From Treponema sp. OMZ 787 (GTDB taxonomy: Bacteria > Spirochaetota > Spirochaetia > Treponematales > Treponemataceae), in NCBI RefSeq assembly GCF_024181225.1, contig NZ_CP051198.1:124001-188000 (forward strand): a DNA stretch of 64,000 nucleotides, read 5' to 3'. Below are positions 1 through 7,957 of the stretch, in pieces. A model generated the notes under the pieces. It saw nothing but the letters and a program-made list of their open reading frames with translations. It did no database searches and was not told where the DNA came from. Each line of letters opens with the position of its first letter. Position 1 is the first letter of the stretch. The position numbers and the translations under genes are program-made.

Positions 1-10
1 TATAGTTAAT

Positions 11-40
11 TTGATAAAACTGTATGGCAAGACTATACAG
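11..40 (+). promoter_or_regulatory. promoter with overlapping inverted repeat upstream of small lipoprotein
   Basis: TTGATA at 11-16 and TATACA at 34-39 are separated by 17 bases. The -10 box lies inside an inverted repeat, CTGTAT at 20-25 and ATACAG at 35-40. Nearly the same block, running into the same taaaggag ribosome-binding site, recurs at 303-330. A shared regulator binding the repeat is inferred. Confidence 0.5.
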
Positions 41-53
41 TAAAGGAGTGTTT

Positions 54-197
54 ATGAAAAAGATTAAAGCTATTGCTTTTGCAGCAATGCTTTTGGTATT
101 GGCTGGTATGTTTATGGGTTGTGAAACTGTTGCGGCAGGGATTTATAAAGGAGTAAAAACATGGCAGGAAGATCCTAATAATCCGCTTAACAAGTAA
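54..197 (+). CDS. small lipoprotein, 47 aa
   Basis: A 47-residue reading frame starts at ATG 54, six bases after an AAAGGAG ribosome-binding site. Its first 23 residues form a classic export signal: MKKIK, a hydrophobic run, then a lipobox-like FMGC with Cys23. The mature part has only 25 residues and ends in NNPLNK. Size and layout recall entericidin-type small lipoproteins, but I see no diagnostic motif beyond the signal. It probably sits in the inner or outer membrane as a lipid-anchored peptide. A hairpin at 213-262 ends the unit, so it is likely transcribed alone. It shares its upstream inverted repeat with the TIR gene that follows. The lipoprotein call is fairly sure; the function is unknown. 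Confidence 0.7.
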   Translation: MKKIKAIAFAAMLLVLAGMFMGCETVAAGIYKGVKTWQEDPNNPLNK

Positions 198-212
198 AAG
201 AAGTTAAAAAAT

Positions 213-262
213 AAGCCTTTGTTCTAAACGTAAGTTCCATACATGAGGAACAAAGGCTTTTA
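213..262 (+). terminator. terminator-like hairpin
   Basis: AAGCCTTTGTTC at 213-224 pairs perfectly with GAACAAAGGCTT at 248-259 and is followed by a short T run. The loop is long (23 bases). It separates the small lipoprotein from the TIR gene. Confidence 0.6.
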
Positions 263-302
263 GTGAATGTAAAGTTTTTATATGAAACAGTTTTTTAAAG
301 AG

Positions 303-330
303 CTGTATGCAAAACTATACAGTAAAGGAG
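303..330 (+). promoter_or_regulatory. inverted repeat plus ribosome-binding site upstream of TIR gene
   Basis: CTGTAT at 303-308 and ATACAG at 317-322 repeat the arrangement found at 20-40, again with TATACA inside the right half-site and again followed by taaaggag. The -35 region here is weak. The AAAGGAG at 324-330 decides the start of the next gene at 337. Confidence 0.45.
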
Positions 331-336
331 CAGTAT

Positions 337-1530
337 ATGAAAAAAAAGATTTTTATCAGCTGGTCAACGGCGGATAACCGAATAAAGCCTATTGCAGAAG
401 GTTATAAAAAATGGTTAAACATCGTCTTTGATGATAAAATAAAAACGTTTTTTTCTGAAGAAATAGAACCTGCACAAAACGGTATCAAGCATATTCATAC
501 CGGACTAAAAACGGCAAATGTCGGTCTTGTATTTGTAACTCAACGGACAGCTAGCAACCCATGGGTACTTTACGAATTCGGCTGTATGCACAAATTATTG
601 GAAAAAGAAGCCTTATATCTCATTCTTCTTGATTTGGATTTTAATCAATTAGCTGAAATTGCTCCGCCTATGGCAGGCACACAGGCTACCTTGCTCAATA
701 AAAAAGAGGATAATATAAAATTGCTAGTTTCAATAGCAAAAAAGATGGGGCTTTCAGATTCGGAAATATTAGATATAGAAGAGAAAGCAAGCAAAAAATA
801 TCACTATATTGAGGTATGCGTAGACAAAGCTCAAGAGAATTTTGCAAACTTACCGGATAAATATGCAGGAGAAGTACCCTACAATAATAGCATTAAAGAT
901 TCCGATAATTTCCAAATGCCGCAAATATTTGACGTTTATACAAACAACATCCTTTTAGTCGGAATGTCTTTAGGCACTATTTTTAATATTAAAAGCAACT
1001 CCGGCTCAATGGATAGTCTTGTTAAATCATTGGTATTCGATAACAAAAAAACTGTGAAAATTCTCATATCAAATTTATGGGACGAGAAGTTATTTTATAC
1101 CTTTAATAAAATGATTTTCGGTTTCGGCAACGAAGCGTATGCTTATCTGAATGAAGTTTTTTTCGATACATCTTCACCATACTATTTGGATACGTACATA
1201 CAAAACCTTTGTATCCGTATAGCAGAAGAAAAAAACAAAGAAAAACATGAAAAGAAATATGACGCACATAAACTATATGAGGCTGTGAAAAAACAGCTCC
1301 TTATCAAACGGATTGACCTCTTGGTAGATACATTCTGGTTTATTGACAATGGTGAGGAACCAAATCGGGGCAGTATGCTGCTGGCACCTTTAACGGCAAG
1401 CAGCGGTGCTGAACGCCCTGTCTTTTATGCAACAAAGAAAAAAAATGAAAGGCTGTATGATAGCTACTTTGGAGTATGCAAAAGCGGTTTTGACGCTATG
1501 GGCAGTGTTTTATGGCCTGTAAAGGACTAA
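337..1530 (+). CDS. TIR-domain protein, 397 aa
   Basis: The start is ATG 337, six bases after AAAGGAG; an earlier in-frame ATG at 307 lies inside the upstream repeat and is rejected. Residues 1-140 read as a bacterial TIR domain: KKKIFISWS at the first strand, a PAQNG loop, GLVFVTQ, then a WxxxE motif with W76 and E80 in NPWVLYEFG. In active TIR domains that Glu is the NAD-cleaving residue, so NAD hydrolase activity is plausible. The rest, with a strand-like ILLVGMSLGTIFN near 210, is not a family I can name; it could be a sensor or a phospholipase-D-like fold. There is no signal peptide, so it is cytoplasmic. It is followed after 20 bases by two secreted CsgG-like genes. A defence or stress role is inferred. 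Confidence 0.75.
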   Translation: MKKKIFISWSTADNRIKPIAEGYKKWLNIVFDDKIKTFFSEEIEPAQNGIKHIHTGLKTANVGLVFVTQRTASNPWVLYEFGCMHKLLEKEALYLILLDLDFNQLAEIAPPMAGTQATLLNKKEDNIKLLVSIAKKMGLSDSEILDIEEKASKKYHYIEVCVDKAQENFANLPDKYAGEVPYNNSIKDSDNFQMPQIFDVYTNNILLVGMSLGTIFNIKSNSGSMDSLVKSLVFDNKKTVKILISNLWDEKLFYTFNKMIFGFGNEAYAYLNEVFFDTSSPYYLDTYIQNLCIRIAEEKNKEKHEKKYDAHKLYEAVKKQLLIKRIDLLVDTFWFIDNGEEPNRGSMLLAPLTASSGAERPVFYATKKKNERLYDSYFGVCKSGFDAMGSVLWPVKD

Positions 1531-1550
1531 TGAAGGGGAGAGAATTTAAT

Positions 1551-2450
1551 ATGAAAAAAATTATTTTATCGGTTGTGCTTGTATTGTTGGTAGGTAGGGT
1601 ATATGCACAAACAAAACCCGTCGTAGTGGTTGCCCCGTTTGACACAAAAGGCGTTGCACAAGATGAGGCGGAAGTTGTAACGGAGCTTTTTACTGCGGAA
1701 TATGCCAATACCGGCAGTGCTAACGTAGTGGATAGAAACAGCTTTGATAAAATAAAAACACAACTGAGTTTTCAATCTTCGGACTGGTCAAATGCCGATA
1801 AGGTGGCGCAGCTGGGCAAAGCCTTAAATGCAAACCATGTAGTGGTAGGACAGCTTTTAAAATTTAGGTCTCAAATTGCTGTAACAATCAAAATCATTGA
1901 TGTAAACACCACCACGATTTTGGCTTCTTATACGGAAAAAGTAAGGGATATAGAAAACCTGCTTGATAAACTTCCTGAGATTTGTACAAAATTGAGTAGC
2001 AAAGTAGGAGGCGACCAGGCAAAACAATACAAAATAGGTGATGAAGGACCTGGCGGTGGTATTGTGTTTTATATTAAAGACGAATATATCTATGAAGTTA
2101 TTTTTTTAGATAAGTTTGCATATTATGAGGATGCAGAACTGATAGCTAAGAATTATACTGCTGGCGGTTATGAGGACTGGTATTTTCCTACCAATGATGA
2201 AATGCGTTATATTTGCTATAATATATGTAACAAGCGAAAAGATTTATGGGGAAAATATTGGGTGGTTGATCTAGAACGTTATGGATTAGCATGTCTTCTT
2301 CATAATGAGAAATATTTTAGTAAAAAAGAAGGTGAAAAGAGAGGTTTTGTCGGTTTTTATGGAGACTGTACAGACGTATATACATGGGGGGATGGGTTTA
2401 AAGATGACAGGTTCAAAGTTTGTCTTGTTCGTGGGTTTAAACAGCAGTAA
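1551..2450 (+). CDS. secreted CsgG-like protein with DUF1566-like C-terminus, 299 aa
   Basis: The start is ATG 1551, preceded by GGGGAG. Residues 1-19 form a signal peptide ending VYA before QTKP. The first half (to about 155) resembles the CsgG/LpoB fold: VVVVAPFDTKG, an NVVDR motif, LGKALNANHVVVGQLL and IKIIDVNTTTILASY. In known families this domain senses or gates in the periplasm. The second half begins with GPGGGIVFYI and contains GGYEDWYFPTNDEM, the pattern of the DUF1566 (Lcl C-terminal) domain common in spirochete surface proteins. It is co-directional with the TIR gene and overlaps nothing. It is probably periplasmic or surface-exposed; the partner is unknown. Confidence 0.65.
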   Translation: MKKIILSVVLVLLVGRVYAQTKPVVVVAPFDTKGVAQDEAEVVTELFTAEYANTGSANVVDRNSFDKIKTQLSFQSSDWSNADKVAQLGKALNANHVVVGQLLKFRSQIAVTIKIIDVNTTTILASYTEKVRDIENLLDKLPEICTKLSSKVGGDQAKQYKIGDEGPGGGIVFYIKDEYIYEVIFLDKFAYYEDAELIAKNYTAGGYEDWYFPTNDEMRYICYNICNKRKDLWGKYWVVDLERYGLACLLHNEKYFSKKEGEKRGFVGFYGDCTDVYTWGDGFKDDRFKVCLVRGFKQQ

Positions 2451-2460
2451 GGAGTTTATT

Positions 2461-3291
2461 ATGAAAAAATGTTTTTTATCGGCTTTGTTAAGCCTTATTT
2501 TTAGCCTGTTTTGTGTACAGGGCTTTGCACAAACGGTTGCCGTGTTTGAATTTGACTGCGACAATAAAGACTTTAATGGTGACATTGCAATGATGACCGA
2601 CTTACTCATTCACGAGCTTGTAAAATCGGGCAATGTTACGGTGGTGGAGCGTAAGCGGCTCGATAAAATAATGGCGGAATATGCGTTTCAGTCAAGCCCC
2701 TTTGTAGACATTAAAACCGCTAAAAAACTGGGTAAGGGGCTCGGAGCGGATTGCATTATAGTCGGCTCCGTTGCCGCACTCGGCTGTCCATTGTACATTA
2801 CCGCCCGCATGGTTGATGTCGAAAAAGGCACAATCCTGCATTCCGCTAAAATGAAGCTTAATTATTGGAGCGATTACGAGCAAAAGCTGCCCGCCTTTGC
2901 CGCCGAATGTGTAAGCAAAATGCCCGCTCCCAACTACCTCACCGGCTTATGGACAGGTACACTTTCAGGAGATGATTTTGAAGACTACTACGAAATCAGC
3001 TTCGGCGAAAAATCAAAATGTACTGTAAAGATAACGGCCTCCGGCCCGCTCGGTACCGAAACCGTACAAGAAGCAAACGGAACGTACAGCTGTGCCCCTG
3101 ACTCTTTTTCCGGCGGCAAAATGTTCCGGCTCAATGCCGTATTTAAAGGGGCAAGCGTACCCCGCCTGCGTAAAATAGAATGGGCATACCCCATCTCAAT
3201 GAATGCCGAAAAAAATTCATTCAGCATAAACATTTATACCGACTCCAAAAAGGAAACATTAGTCCGGCTTACCTTAAACAAAATGGAGTAA
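2461..3291 (+). CDS. secreted CsgG/LpoB-like protein, 276 aa
   Basis: The start is ATG 2461 directly after AAGGAG at the end of the preceding gene. A signal peptide ends VQGFA before QTVAVFEFD. Residues 25-160 again look CsgG-like: VAVFEF, TVVERKRLDKIMAEYAFQSS, LGKGLGADCIIVGSV and ARMVDVEKGTILHS. The C-terminal 110 residues start LTGLWTGTLSGDDF and look like a small beta-rich, lipocalin-like domain. The two adjacent CsgG-like genes share the first domain and differ in the second, which suggests duplication followed by domain replacement. A periplasmic location is likely. Confidence 0.6.
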   Translation: MKKCFLSALLSLIFSLFCVQGFAQTVAVFEFDCDNKDFNGDIAMMTDLLIHELVKSGNVTVVERKRLDKIMAEYAFQSSPFVDIKTAKKLGKGLGADCIIVGSVAALGCPLYITARMVDVEKGTILHSAKMKLNYWSDYEQKLPAFAAECVSKMPAPNYLTGLWTGTLSGDDFEDYYEISFGEKSKCTVKITASGPLGTETVQEANGTYSCAPDSFSGGKMFRLNAVFKGASVPRLRKIEWAYPISMNAEKNSFSINIYTDSKKETLVRLTLNKME

Positions 3292-3302
3292 GCCGGCTTT
3301 TC
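3264..3302 (+). terminator. terminator-like hairpin over the stop codon
   Basis: CCGGCTTA at 3264-3271 pairs with TAAGCCGG at 3289-3296, followed by CTTTTC. The stem includes the stop codon of the preceding gene. A second GC hairpin, GGGGCA/TGCCCC, follows at 3322-3337. Confidence 0.5.
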
Positions 3303-3628
3303 GGTTAAAGTTATTAAGTTTGGGGCAATTTTGCCCCCTTCTCTCCCCTTGCGGTTAAACACCATACCCCCGCACGGAAATCAAATTTATAGTATTTCAC
3401 GAGACCATCTAGTATAGTACTGAAACATGTGCCCTATTGTAGCCGTAATAGATCACCTGTTTCAGCTGTAATAGATGCCCTATTACGGACGTAATTGTAC
3501 ATAAAATAACCTTGACAAGATACGGAGTATTACTGAGAGGTTTTTTATTAGAATTGATTTTCGTGCAATCCATATCAGCCCCAACAGGGCAACCGCACCA
3601 GATTGCTGAAGCGGTTGGCTTCCTTATT
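3303..3628. other. intergenic region with short inverted repeats, no gene seen
   Basis: No convincing reading frame is present. CCGTAATAG at 3443-3451 is inverted as CTATTACGG at 3480-3488, and AGCTGTAATAGAT repeats the theme between them. The block CAACAGGGCAACCGCACCAG near 3576-3595 reappears inverted at the right arm of the element at 3671-3811. The region looks like decayed repeats. Confidence 0.4.
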
Positions 3629-3660
3629 GAGCGAAATTTTAAACAAAATTTCGCTCTTTT
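3629..3660 (+). terminator. strong hairpin with T tail
   Basis: GAGCGAAATTTT at 3629-3640 and AAAATTTCGCTC at 3645-3656 form a perfect 12-bp stem with a 4-base loop, followed by TTTT. It fits an intrinsic terminator, but the nearest upstream gene ends 340 bases away, so it may instead belong to the repeat structure. Confidence 0.5.
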
Positions 3661-3670
3661 GTTCAAAAAA

Positions 3671-3811
3671 ACAGGGTAACCGCATCATAGGGGGAACAAA
3701 ATAGCAAAAAAATAGGCTGTGAATACCCCTCTTGCAGCCGCATAGCGGCGAAAGGCGGGTTGAACAGCCTATGTTTTTTGCGAAGATAAAACTCTGGTGC
3801 GGTTACCCTGT
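3671..3811. repeat. 141-bp nested inverted-repeat element
   Basis: The outer arms ACAGGGTAACCGCA (3671-3684) and TGCGGTTACCCTGT (3798-3811) are perfect complements. Inner arms at 3704-3720 and 3764-3781 (gcaaaaaa...ataggctgt) match with a one-base length difference. The centre holds a small GCCGC-ATA-GCGGC hairpin at 3737-3749. It could be a MITE-like element or a structured RNA. No coding frame is credible. Confidence 0.55.
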
Positions 3812-3886
3812 CAGCCCCAATTTCTTTAATTGATTTTTTCCCGTCTTTATGATAAACTCTCAAACGATTATAGGATTGAATAATTA

Positions 3887-5020
3887 ATGAAAGAAAAAAA
3901 AGAAATTTTTACGCTTTTACATCAAGATGCGTCATCTCCTGCAAGGACGGGAGTTTTGGAACTGCCTCACGGGAAGGTGCTTACTCCGGCTTTTATGCCC
4001 GTGGGAACGGCGGCTACGGTAAAGGCGATGACAAAGGACGACTTAGACGAAATCGGCTTTGAAATTATTTTAGCCAATACATACCATCTTTTTTTGCGCC
4101 CGGGAATCGAGGTCATAAAGGCGGCCGGAGGCTTACACGGCTTTTCAGGCTGGAAAAAAAACTTTTTAACCGACTCCGGGGGCTTTCAAGTTTTTTCGCT
4201 CTCACAGCTGCGAAAAATTACGGAAGAAGGCGTAAAATTCCAAAGCCACATAGACGGGAGCCGTCAGTTTTTAAGTCCCGAAATTGCTGTAGAATTGCAG
4301 ACAGGCTTTAACAGCGACATTCAAATGCAGCTGGACATCTGCTCAGCTTTCGGGATAAGCAAAACCCAAACCCTTGCCGACCTAAAAATAACCATGAACT
4401 GGCTGGATAGGGCCTTTGCAGCCTGGCACAATACTCCCGATGAATATGACGGAGCCCTCTTTCCTATCGTGCAAGGCGGTTTTTTTGAAGACCTAAGACT
4501 TCAAAGCCTTGAAGCCATCTTAAAGCATGAGCCGCGGGGCATTGCCATAGGAGGCCTTTCGATAGGAGAACCAAAAGACCTCTATCAAGAATATTTGAGC
4601 TTTACGGCAAAGCACATCCCTAAAAATAAGCCCCTCTATGTAATGGGAATAGGAACCCCCGATTATATTCTCGAAGCGGTAAAAAACGGAGTCGATATTT
4701 TCGACTGTGTGCTGCCTTCACGCAATGCCCGAAACGGAAACCTCTTTACCCATGAGGGGGCCATTTCAATTAAACGAAAAGAATACGAGTTTGACTTTAA
4801 CCCGATCGATTCTCAATGCAAGTGCAAGGTTTGCCGACAATATACAAGGGCCTATTTGCGGCATTTATTTAGAACAAAAGAAATTTTATACTCAATGCTT
4901 GCAACCTATCACAACTTAGCTTTTTTATATAGTATGATACAGGACATAAGAGAGGCCATTCAAAACGATTCTTTTAACGATTACTATAAAAACTTTTTAA
5001 AGAAATACGAAAATCATTAG
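3887..5020 (+). CDS. tgt: queuine tRNA-ribosyltransferase
   Basis: The 377-residue enzyme exchanges guanine-34 for a queuine precursor in tRNAs with GUN anticodons. Family landmarks are all visible: FMPVGTAATVKAM, ANTYHLFLRPG, TDSGGFQVFSL, the substrate-binding QMQLDICSAFG, the VQGG loop, and the catalytic region FDCVLPSRNARNG with its Asp. The zinc site is C-x-C-x2-C near residue 305 plus a downstream His. Length is normal for bacterial Tgt. There is no strong ribosome-binding site before ATG 3887, yet the N-terminus EIFTLLHQDASSPARTG is the expected one. It is followed 71 bases later by a HEAT-repeat gene and recO, which are probably separate from queuosine synthesis. Confidence 0.95.
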   Translation: MKEKKEIFTLLHQDASSPARTGVLELPHGKVLTPAFMPVGTAATVKAMTKDDLDEIGFEIILANTYHLFLRPGIEVIKAAGGLHGFSGWKKNFLTDSGGFQVFSLSQLRKITEEGVKFQSHIDGSRQFLSPEIAVELQTGFNSDIQMQLDICSAFGISKTQTLADLKITMNWLDRAFAAWHNTPDEYDGALFPIVQGGFFEDLRLQSLEAILKHEPRGIAIGGLSIGEPKDLYQEYLSFTAKHIPKNKPLYVMGIGTPDYILEAVKNGVDIFDCVLPSRNARNGNLFTHEGAISIKRKEYEFDFNPIDSQCKCKVCRQYTRAYLRHLFRTKEILYSMLATYHNLAFLYSMIQDIREAIQNDSFNDYYKNFLKKYENH

Positions 5021-5091
5021 TGTTTTGTGAGGCTTACACCAGTTAATATTTTGCAAGGTTAAAACCGAACCCGAATCACGGAGGATAATTT

Positions 5092-6615
5092 ATGAAAAAC
5101 CTAAAAAAAGAATTACACTTTTTTTTTAAACTCAGCGTACTCAGTTTCTTATTTATTTTCAGTTTAACGCTTAAACTTGGAGCCCAAGAAACGGCTCAAC
5201 CGTCTTCCGAAAATACGGAAACCGCTCAAGAAAAGACAGAAGATAAAACTAATGACAAAACAAAGAAAAAAGAAGCATCTGAATTTGAAGAAAAAAGAGA
5301 CACAATCCTTTACGGTACAGGCGACGATATCTTAGAACTTATAAAGAGGCTAAAAAGCGATGAAGATGACCGTTTCGATGCAGATTTACAGAAAATATTT
5401 GCCGAGACTAAAATTCCGGCAATCAGGGATGCCTTATTTGCTTACTTTGCCGAAAAAAAGAATGATTGCTTAAAAGCCGATGCTCTCATGGTCTTAGAAA
5501 ACAAAGAAGACTTTCCTCAAGAAACAGTCCGCTCAGCAATTTCCTATATTAGAGAGCTTGCGATATATGAAGGAATAGATTCCCTGCGTACAATCTTAAA
5601 AGATGAAGAAAGCGAGTACAGAGACCTTTGTATTTCTGCAATCGGAAAAATTGGTAAACCGGACGACGCAGTTTTTCTTACGGAACTTTTTGACTCCGAG
5701 GCCTCCGATGACGAAAAAAAATCTTTAATAATAAAACAAAATATAATGTTTGCATTGGAAGAACTTCATCCTGCTGAAATATGGGATTTTTTAATCCGGG
5801 TTGCTGAAGACTCCGATGAAAATACCATTATAAGGGGAACAGCTGTTTCAGCCTTAGGAAAGATAGGCGATGAAAGAGCTATTCCTATTTTATCCGAAAT
5901 TTTTGAAGATAAGGATCCCATTTTAAGAACAGCTGCGATAAAGGGTATTGCAGGCTTTAAGGATGCTAAGGCTAAAAACATCATCATTCAAGCCTTTAAA
6001 GATTCTTACTATAAGGTAAGACTTCAAGCTATCCAGTCGGCAAAGGAAGAAAAAGCGGAGGATGCCGTTCCGTTTATCTTATACCGTGCAAAAAAAGATC
6101 CTGAAAATACGGTCCGCATAGCCGCTATAGAGGCCCTCTCTCATTTTAACAATGCGGAAGCAAATGAGTGGCTTGTAGATTCTTTTAATGAAGAAAAGAC
6201 AGGCTTATCTCTCCGCTTAAAAATTGCCGAAAGCCTTTTAAAAAATAACTTTGATTTAATTTATGAGGATGTAAAAGCGGCCGCACTAAAAGCTATTTCC
6301 GAAAAACAAAAAAATAAATTTTCCGCAGAACTCGGCAAGACTATTTCAACAGTTGAAAATACAGGAACAGCTCCGATAGCCGAAGCCTATCTAAATCATA
6401 AGGATCCGATATTTAAGAGTATAGGGCTCGATATGTTCAAACGGAATAGATATCCTGAGTTGATACCCCTTGTTTCAGAGATTGCCGAAGATGAAAAAAA
6501 CGGCGCTTTAAGCCGAAGGGCTAAGGACCTATTGCACGCAGACCCTACGGAAAGCAAAGCCGGAGAGGCCTCCGGTAATACAAGTACCCCTCAAGACAAG
6601 CAAACAGGCAAGTAA
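5092..6615 (+). CDS. exported HEAT-repeat protein, 507 aa
   Basis: Start ATG 5092 follows GGAGGATAATTT. Residues 1-32 form a signal peptide ending LGA before QETAQ. A charged Glu/Lys/Thr linker (to about 65) leads into tandem HEAT-like helical repeats: phrases such as IRGTAVSALGKIGDERAIPILSEIF and ILRTAAIKGIAGFKDAKAKN recur at roughly 35-residue intervals up to about residue 370. The C-terminus is Lys/Glu rich with no catalytic motif. Such scaffolds mediate protein contacts, here in the periplasm. It ends two bases before recO, so the two are likely co-transcribed. The specific partner is unknown. Confidence 0.8.
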   Translation: MKNLKKELHFFFKLSVLSFLFIFSLTLKLGAQETAQPSSENTETAQEKTEDKTNDKTKKKEASEFEEKRDTILYGTGDDILELIKRLKSDEDDRFDADLQKIFAETKIPAIRDALFAYFAEKKNDCLKADALMVLENKEDFPQETVRSAISYIRELAIYEGIDSLRTILKDEESEYRDLCISAIGKIGKPDDAVFLTELFDSEASDDEKKSLIIKQNIMFALEELHPAEIWDFLIRVAEDSDENTIIRGTAVSALGKIGDERAIPILSEIFEDKDPILRTAAIKGIAGFKDAKAKNIIIQAFKDSYYKVRLQAIQSAKEEKAEDAVPFILYRAKKDPENTVRIAAIEALSHFNNAEANEWLVDSFNEEKTGLSLRLKIAESLLKNNFDLIYEDVKAAALKAISEKQKNKFSAELGKTISTVENTGTAPIAEAYLNHKDPIFKSIGLDMFKRNRYPELIPLVSEIAEDEKNGALSRRAKDLLHADPTESKAGEASGNTSTPQDKQTGK

Positions 6616-6617
6616 AA

Positions 6618-7427
6618 ATGGCAAACCGCTCTTGGGTCTCTGAAGCTCTTGTACTTTCGTTAAAGACATTCGGCGAAGGACACAGAAACGCCCTCCTCCT
6701 TTTACCCGATACGGAACACTCCTGCAAGCTGGTAGATGCGGCCGTCTTCGGCGGGCCTAAGAGCAAACTGCGAAGCATGGTAATTCCCTACCACACCGGA
6801 GAAGTTTGGATTTATTCAAACCCAATAAAAAATTCTAACAAGATAAGCGACTTTAAGGTAAGCGACTACCGTATAGGCCTCAGCGATAACCTGACCCGCA
6901 TTTGGTGTGCAGCCTTTGCTGCCGAATTGGCCGTAAAACTTAAGGGCAACATCGACTGGCAAATCATCAATTCCTTTTTGACGGGGCTTGCTGTTTCTTC
7001 CGAAAACGAATGCCGAAAAGCCTTACTCCGTTTTTTGTGGAGGGTAATTTCTTTATCGGGTCTTGCCCCGGATATGGAACATTGCTGCCGCTGCGGAATA
7101 AGGACTTCGGGCAGAGAATCGGAAACCGATGCTATCAATAAAAATGCGGTAGATTTTTCTTACAGCGGAAAAAACTTCTTTTTCGTTCCGCATGAGGATT
7201 CTTGCGTTTGCGAGGTCTGCCTTGATAAACACGAGCCGGCTTTTCCCCTTTCAGGCGAAAGCCTTTTATACCTCTTCGCAGTTCAAAATCTTATTCCAAA
7301 AATATCGAGAGGATTAAACCTCTCGGAACAAGCCTACGCCGAACTAAAAGATTTTTTATTCTATCTTATAAGGCTAGCAGCAGGTTCAAATTTTAAAACT
7401 CTTGAATCCTGTAATTTTCTGTTGTAA
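6618..7427 (+). CDS. recO: DNA repair protein RecO
   Basis: The 269-residue protein begins two bases after the HEAT-repeat gene. The N-terminal OB-fold region is seen in SEALVLSLKTFGEGHRNALLLLP, the helical middle follows, and a four-cysteine zinc site appears as CCRCG near 157-161 and CVCEVC near 200. RecO helps load RecA on gapped DNA with RecR and RecF. Length and motif order match the family, although sequence conservation of RecO is low in general. The ATG at 6618 has little room for a ribosome-binding site and may depend on translation of the gene before it. Confidence 0.85.
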   Translation: MANRSWVSEALVLSLKTFGEGHRNALLLLPDTEHSCKLVDAAVFGGPKSKLRSMVIPYHTGEVWIYSNPIKNSNKISDFKVSDYRIGLSDNLTRIWCAAFAAELAVKLKGNIDWQIINSFLTGLAVSSENECRKALLRFLWRVISLSGLAPDMEHCCRCGIRTSGRESETDAINKNAVDFSYSGKNFFFVPHEDSCVCEVCLDKHEPAFPLSGESLLYLFAVQNLIPKISRGLNLSEQAYAELKDFLFYLIRLAAGSNFKTLESCNFLL

Positions 7428-7480
7428 TTCGGGGTGATTTTAAAACTCATTTTGCAAACACAAACAAAACGCAAAAAAAT

Positions 7481-7495
7481 TACGTTTCAAACGTA
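7481..7495. promoter_or_regulatory. 15-base perfect palindrome, candidate operator
   Basis: TACGTTT-C-AAACGTA is a perfect 7-1-7 palindrome lying 20 bases upstream of the -35 box at 7516. Related AAACGC / GCGTTT half-sites flank it at about 7467-7473 and 7524-7529. The arrangement suggests a repressor or activator site for the promoter that follows. Confidence 0.5.
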
Positions 7496-7515
7496 AATGA
7501 AACGCAAAAAATATG

Positions 7516-7544
7516 TTGCATTTGCGTTTGTTATATGGTATAAT
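7516..7544 (+). promoter_or_regulatory. sigma-70 type promoter
   Basis: TTGCAT at 7516-7521 and TATAAT at 7539-7544 are 17 bases apart. It sits upstream of a broken gene and of recQ and probably drives both. Confidence 0.7.
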
Positions 7545-7562
7545 AATTAGCGGCACAATACA

Positions 7563-7895
7563 GAAAATCAGAGGTCATTATTTGCAGATAAAAACAAGTT
7601 CCCGGGTATTGATATGGTTAGATTCTGAGCTTCAATCAACGAAATTTTAGATCGGGATATTTTGGCAAATAATATTTGTGTAACTCTCCCCGCTATAGAT
7701 CGAAAAAAAGAATTAAATTCGGATGAAATGCTTATTCTGGAAATTCTATCGAAAGGAATACGCTTATCCAGCAGTGAAATAGTTTTAAAAAGCGGCTTTG
7801 GAAAAAATAAGGTTGTCAGGCTTATCAATTCCCTACTTGAAAAAAAATATATCCAAAAAGAAGGCAGCGGTAGAGGCACAAAATATGATTTATAA
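7563..7895 (+). pseudogene. remnant of a winged-helix/ATPase-family gene
   Basis: One reading frame runs from 7563 to 7895 but is broken by TGA at 7626-7628. Before the stop it reads RSLFADKNKFPGIDMVRF; after it, SINEILDRDILANN and then a helix-turn-helix-like tail with ILEILSKGIRLSSSEIVLKS and RLINSLLEKKYIQKEG. The tail resembles the C-terminal winged helix of ATP-binding proteins related to RecG-type AlbA_2 regulators. A short product could still start at TTG 7662 (77 residues). Read as a gene that lost its front half; the family label is tentative. Confidence 0.5.
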
Positions 7896-7957
7896 TTTCT
7901 TTTTAAAAAATTACTATTTCTTTCATCTATCTCGTACAATAATATTGAGAGGTGAAA

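Noticed and set aside
609-677. Effector tail as a TonB-like C-terminal domain (residue numbers of effector 1)
   Set aside because: The Pro-rich stalk suggested TonB, but the tail lacks a TonB-type YP motif and membrane anchor, and the protein has a double-glycine leader.
3409-3666. Minus-strand frame of 85 codons before tgt
   Set aside because: It has no ribosome-binding site or protein-like composition and overlaps a perfect hairpin and repeats.
7662-7895. Intact 77-residue regulator
   Set aside because: The same frame continues upstream with protein-like sequence across an in-frame TGA, so this is better read as the end of a broken gene.
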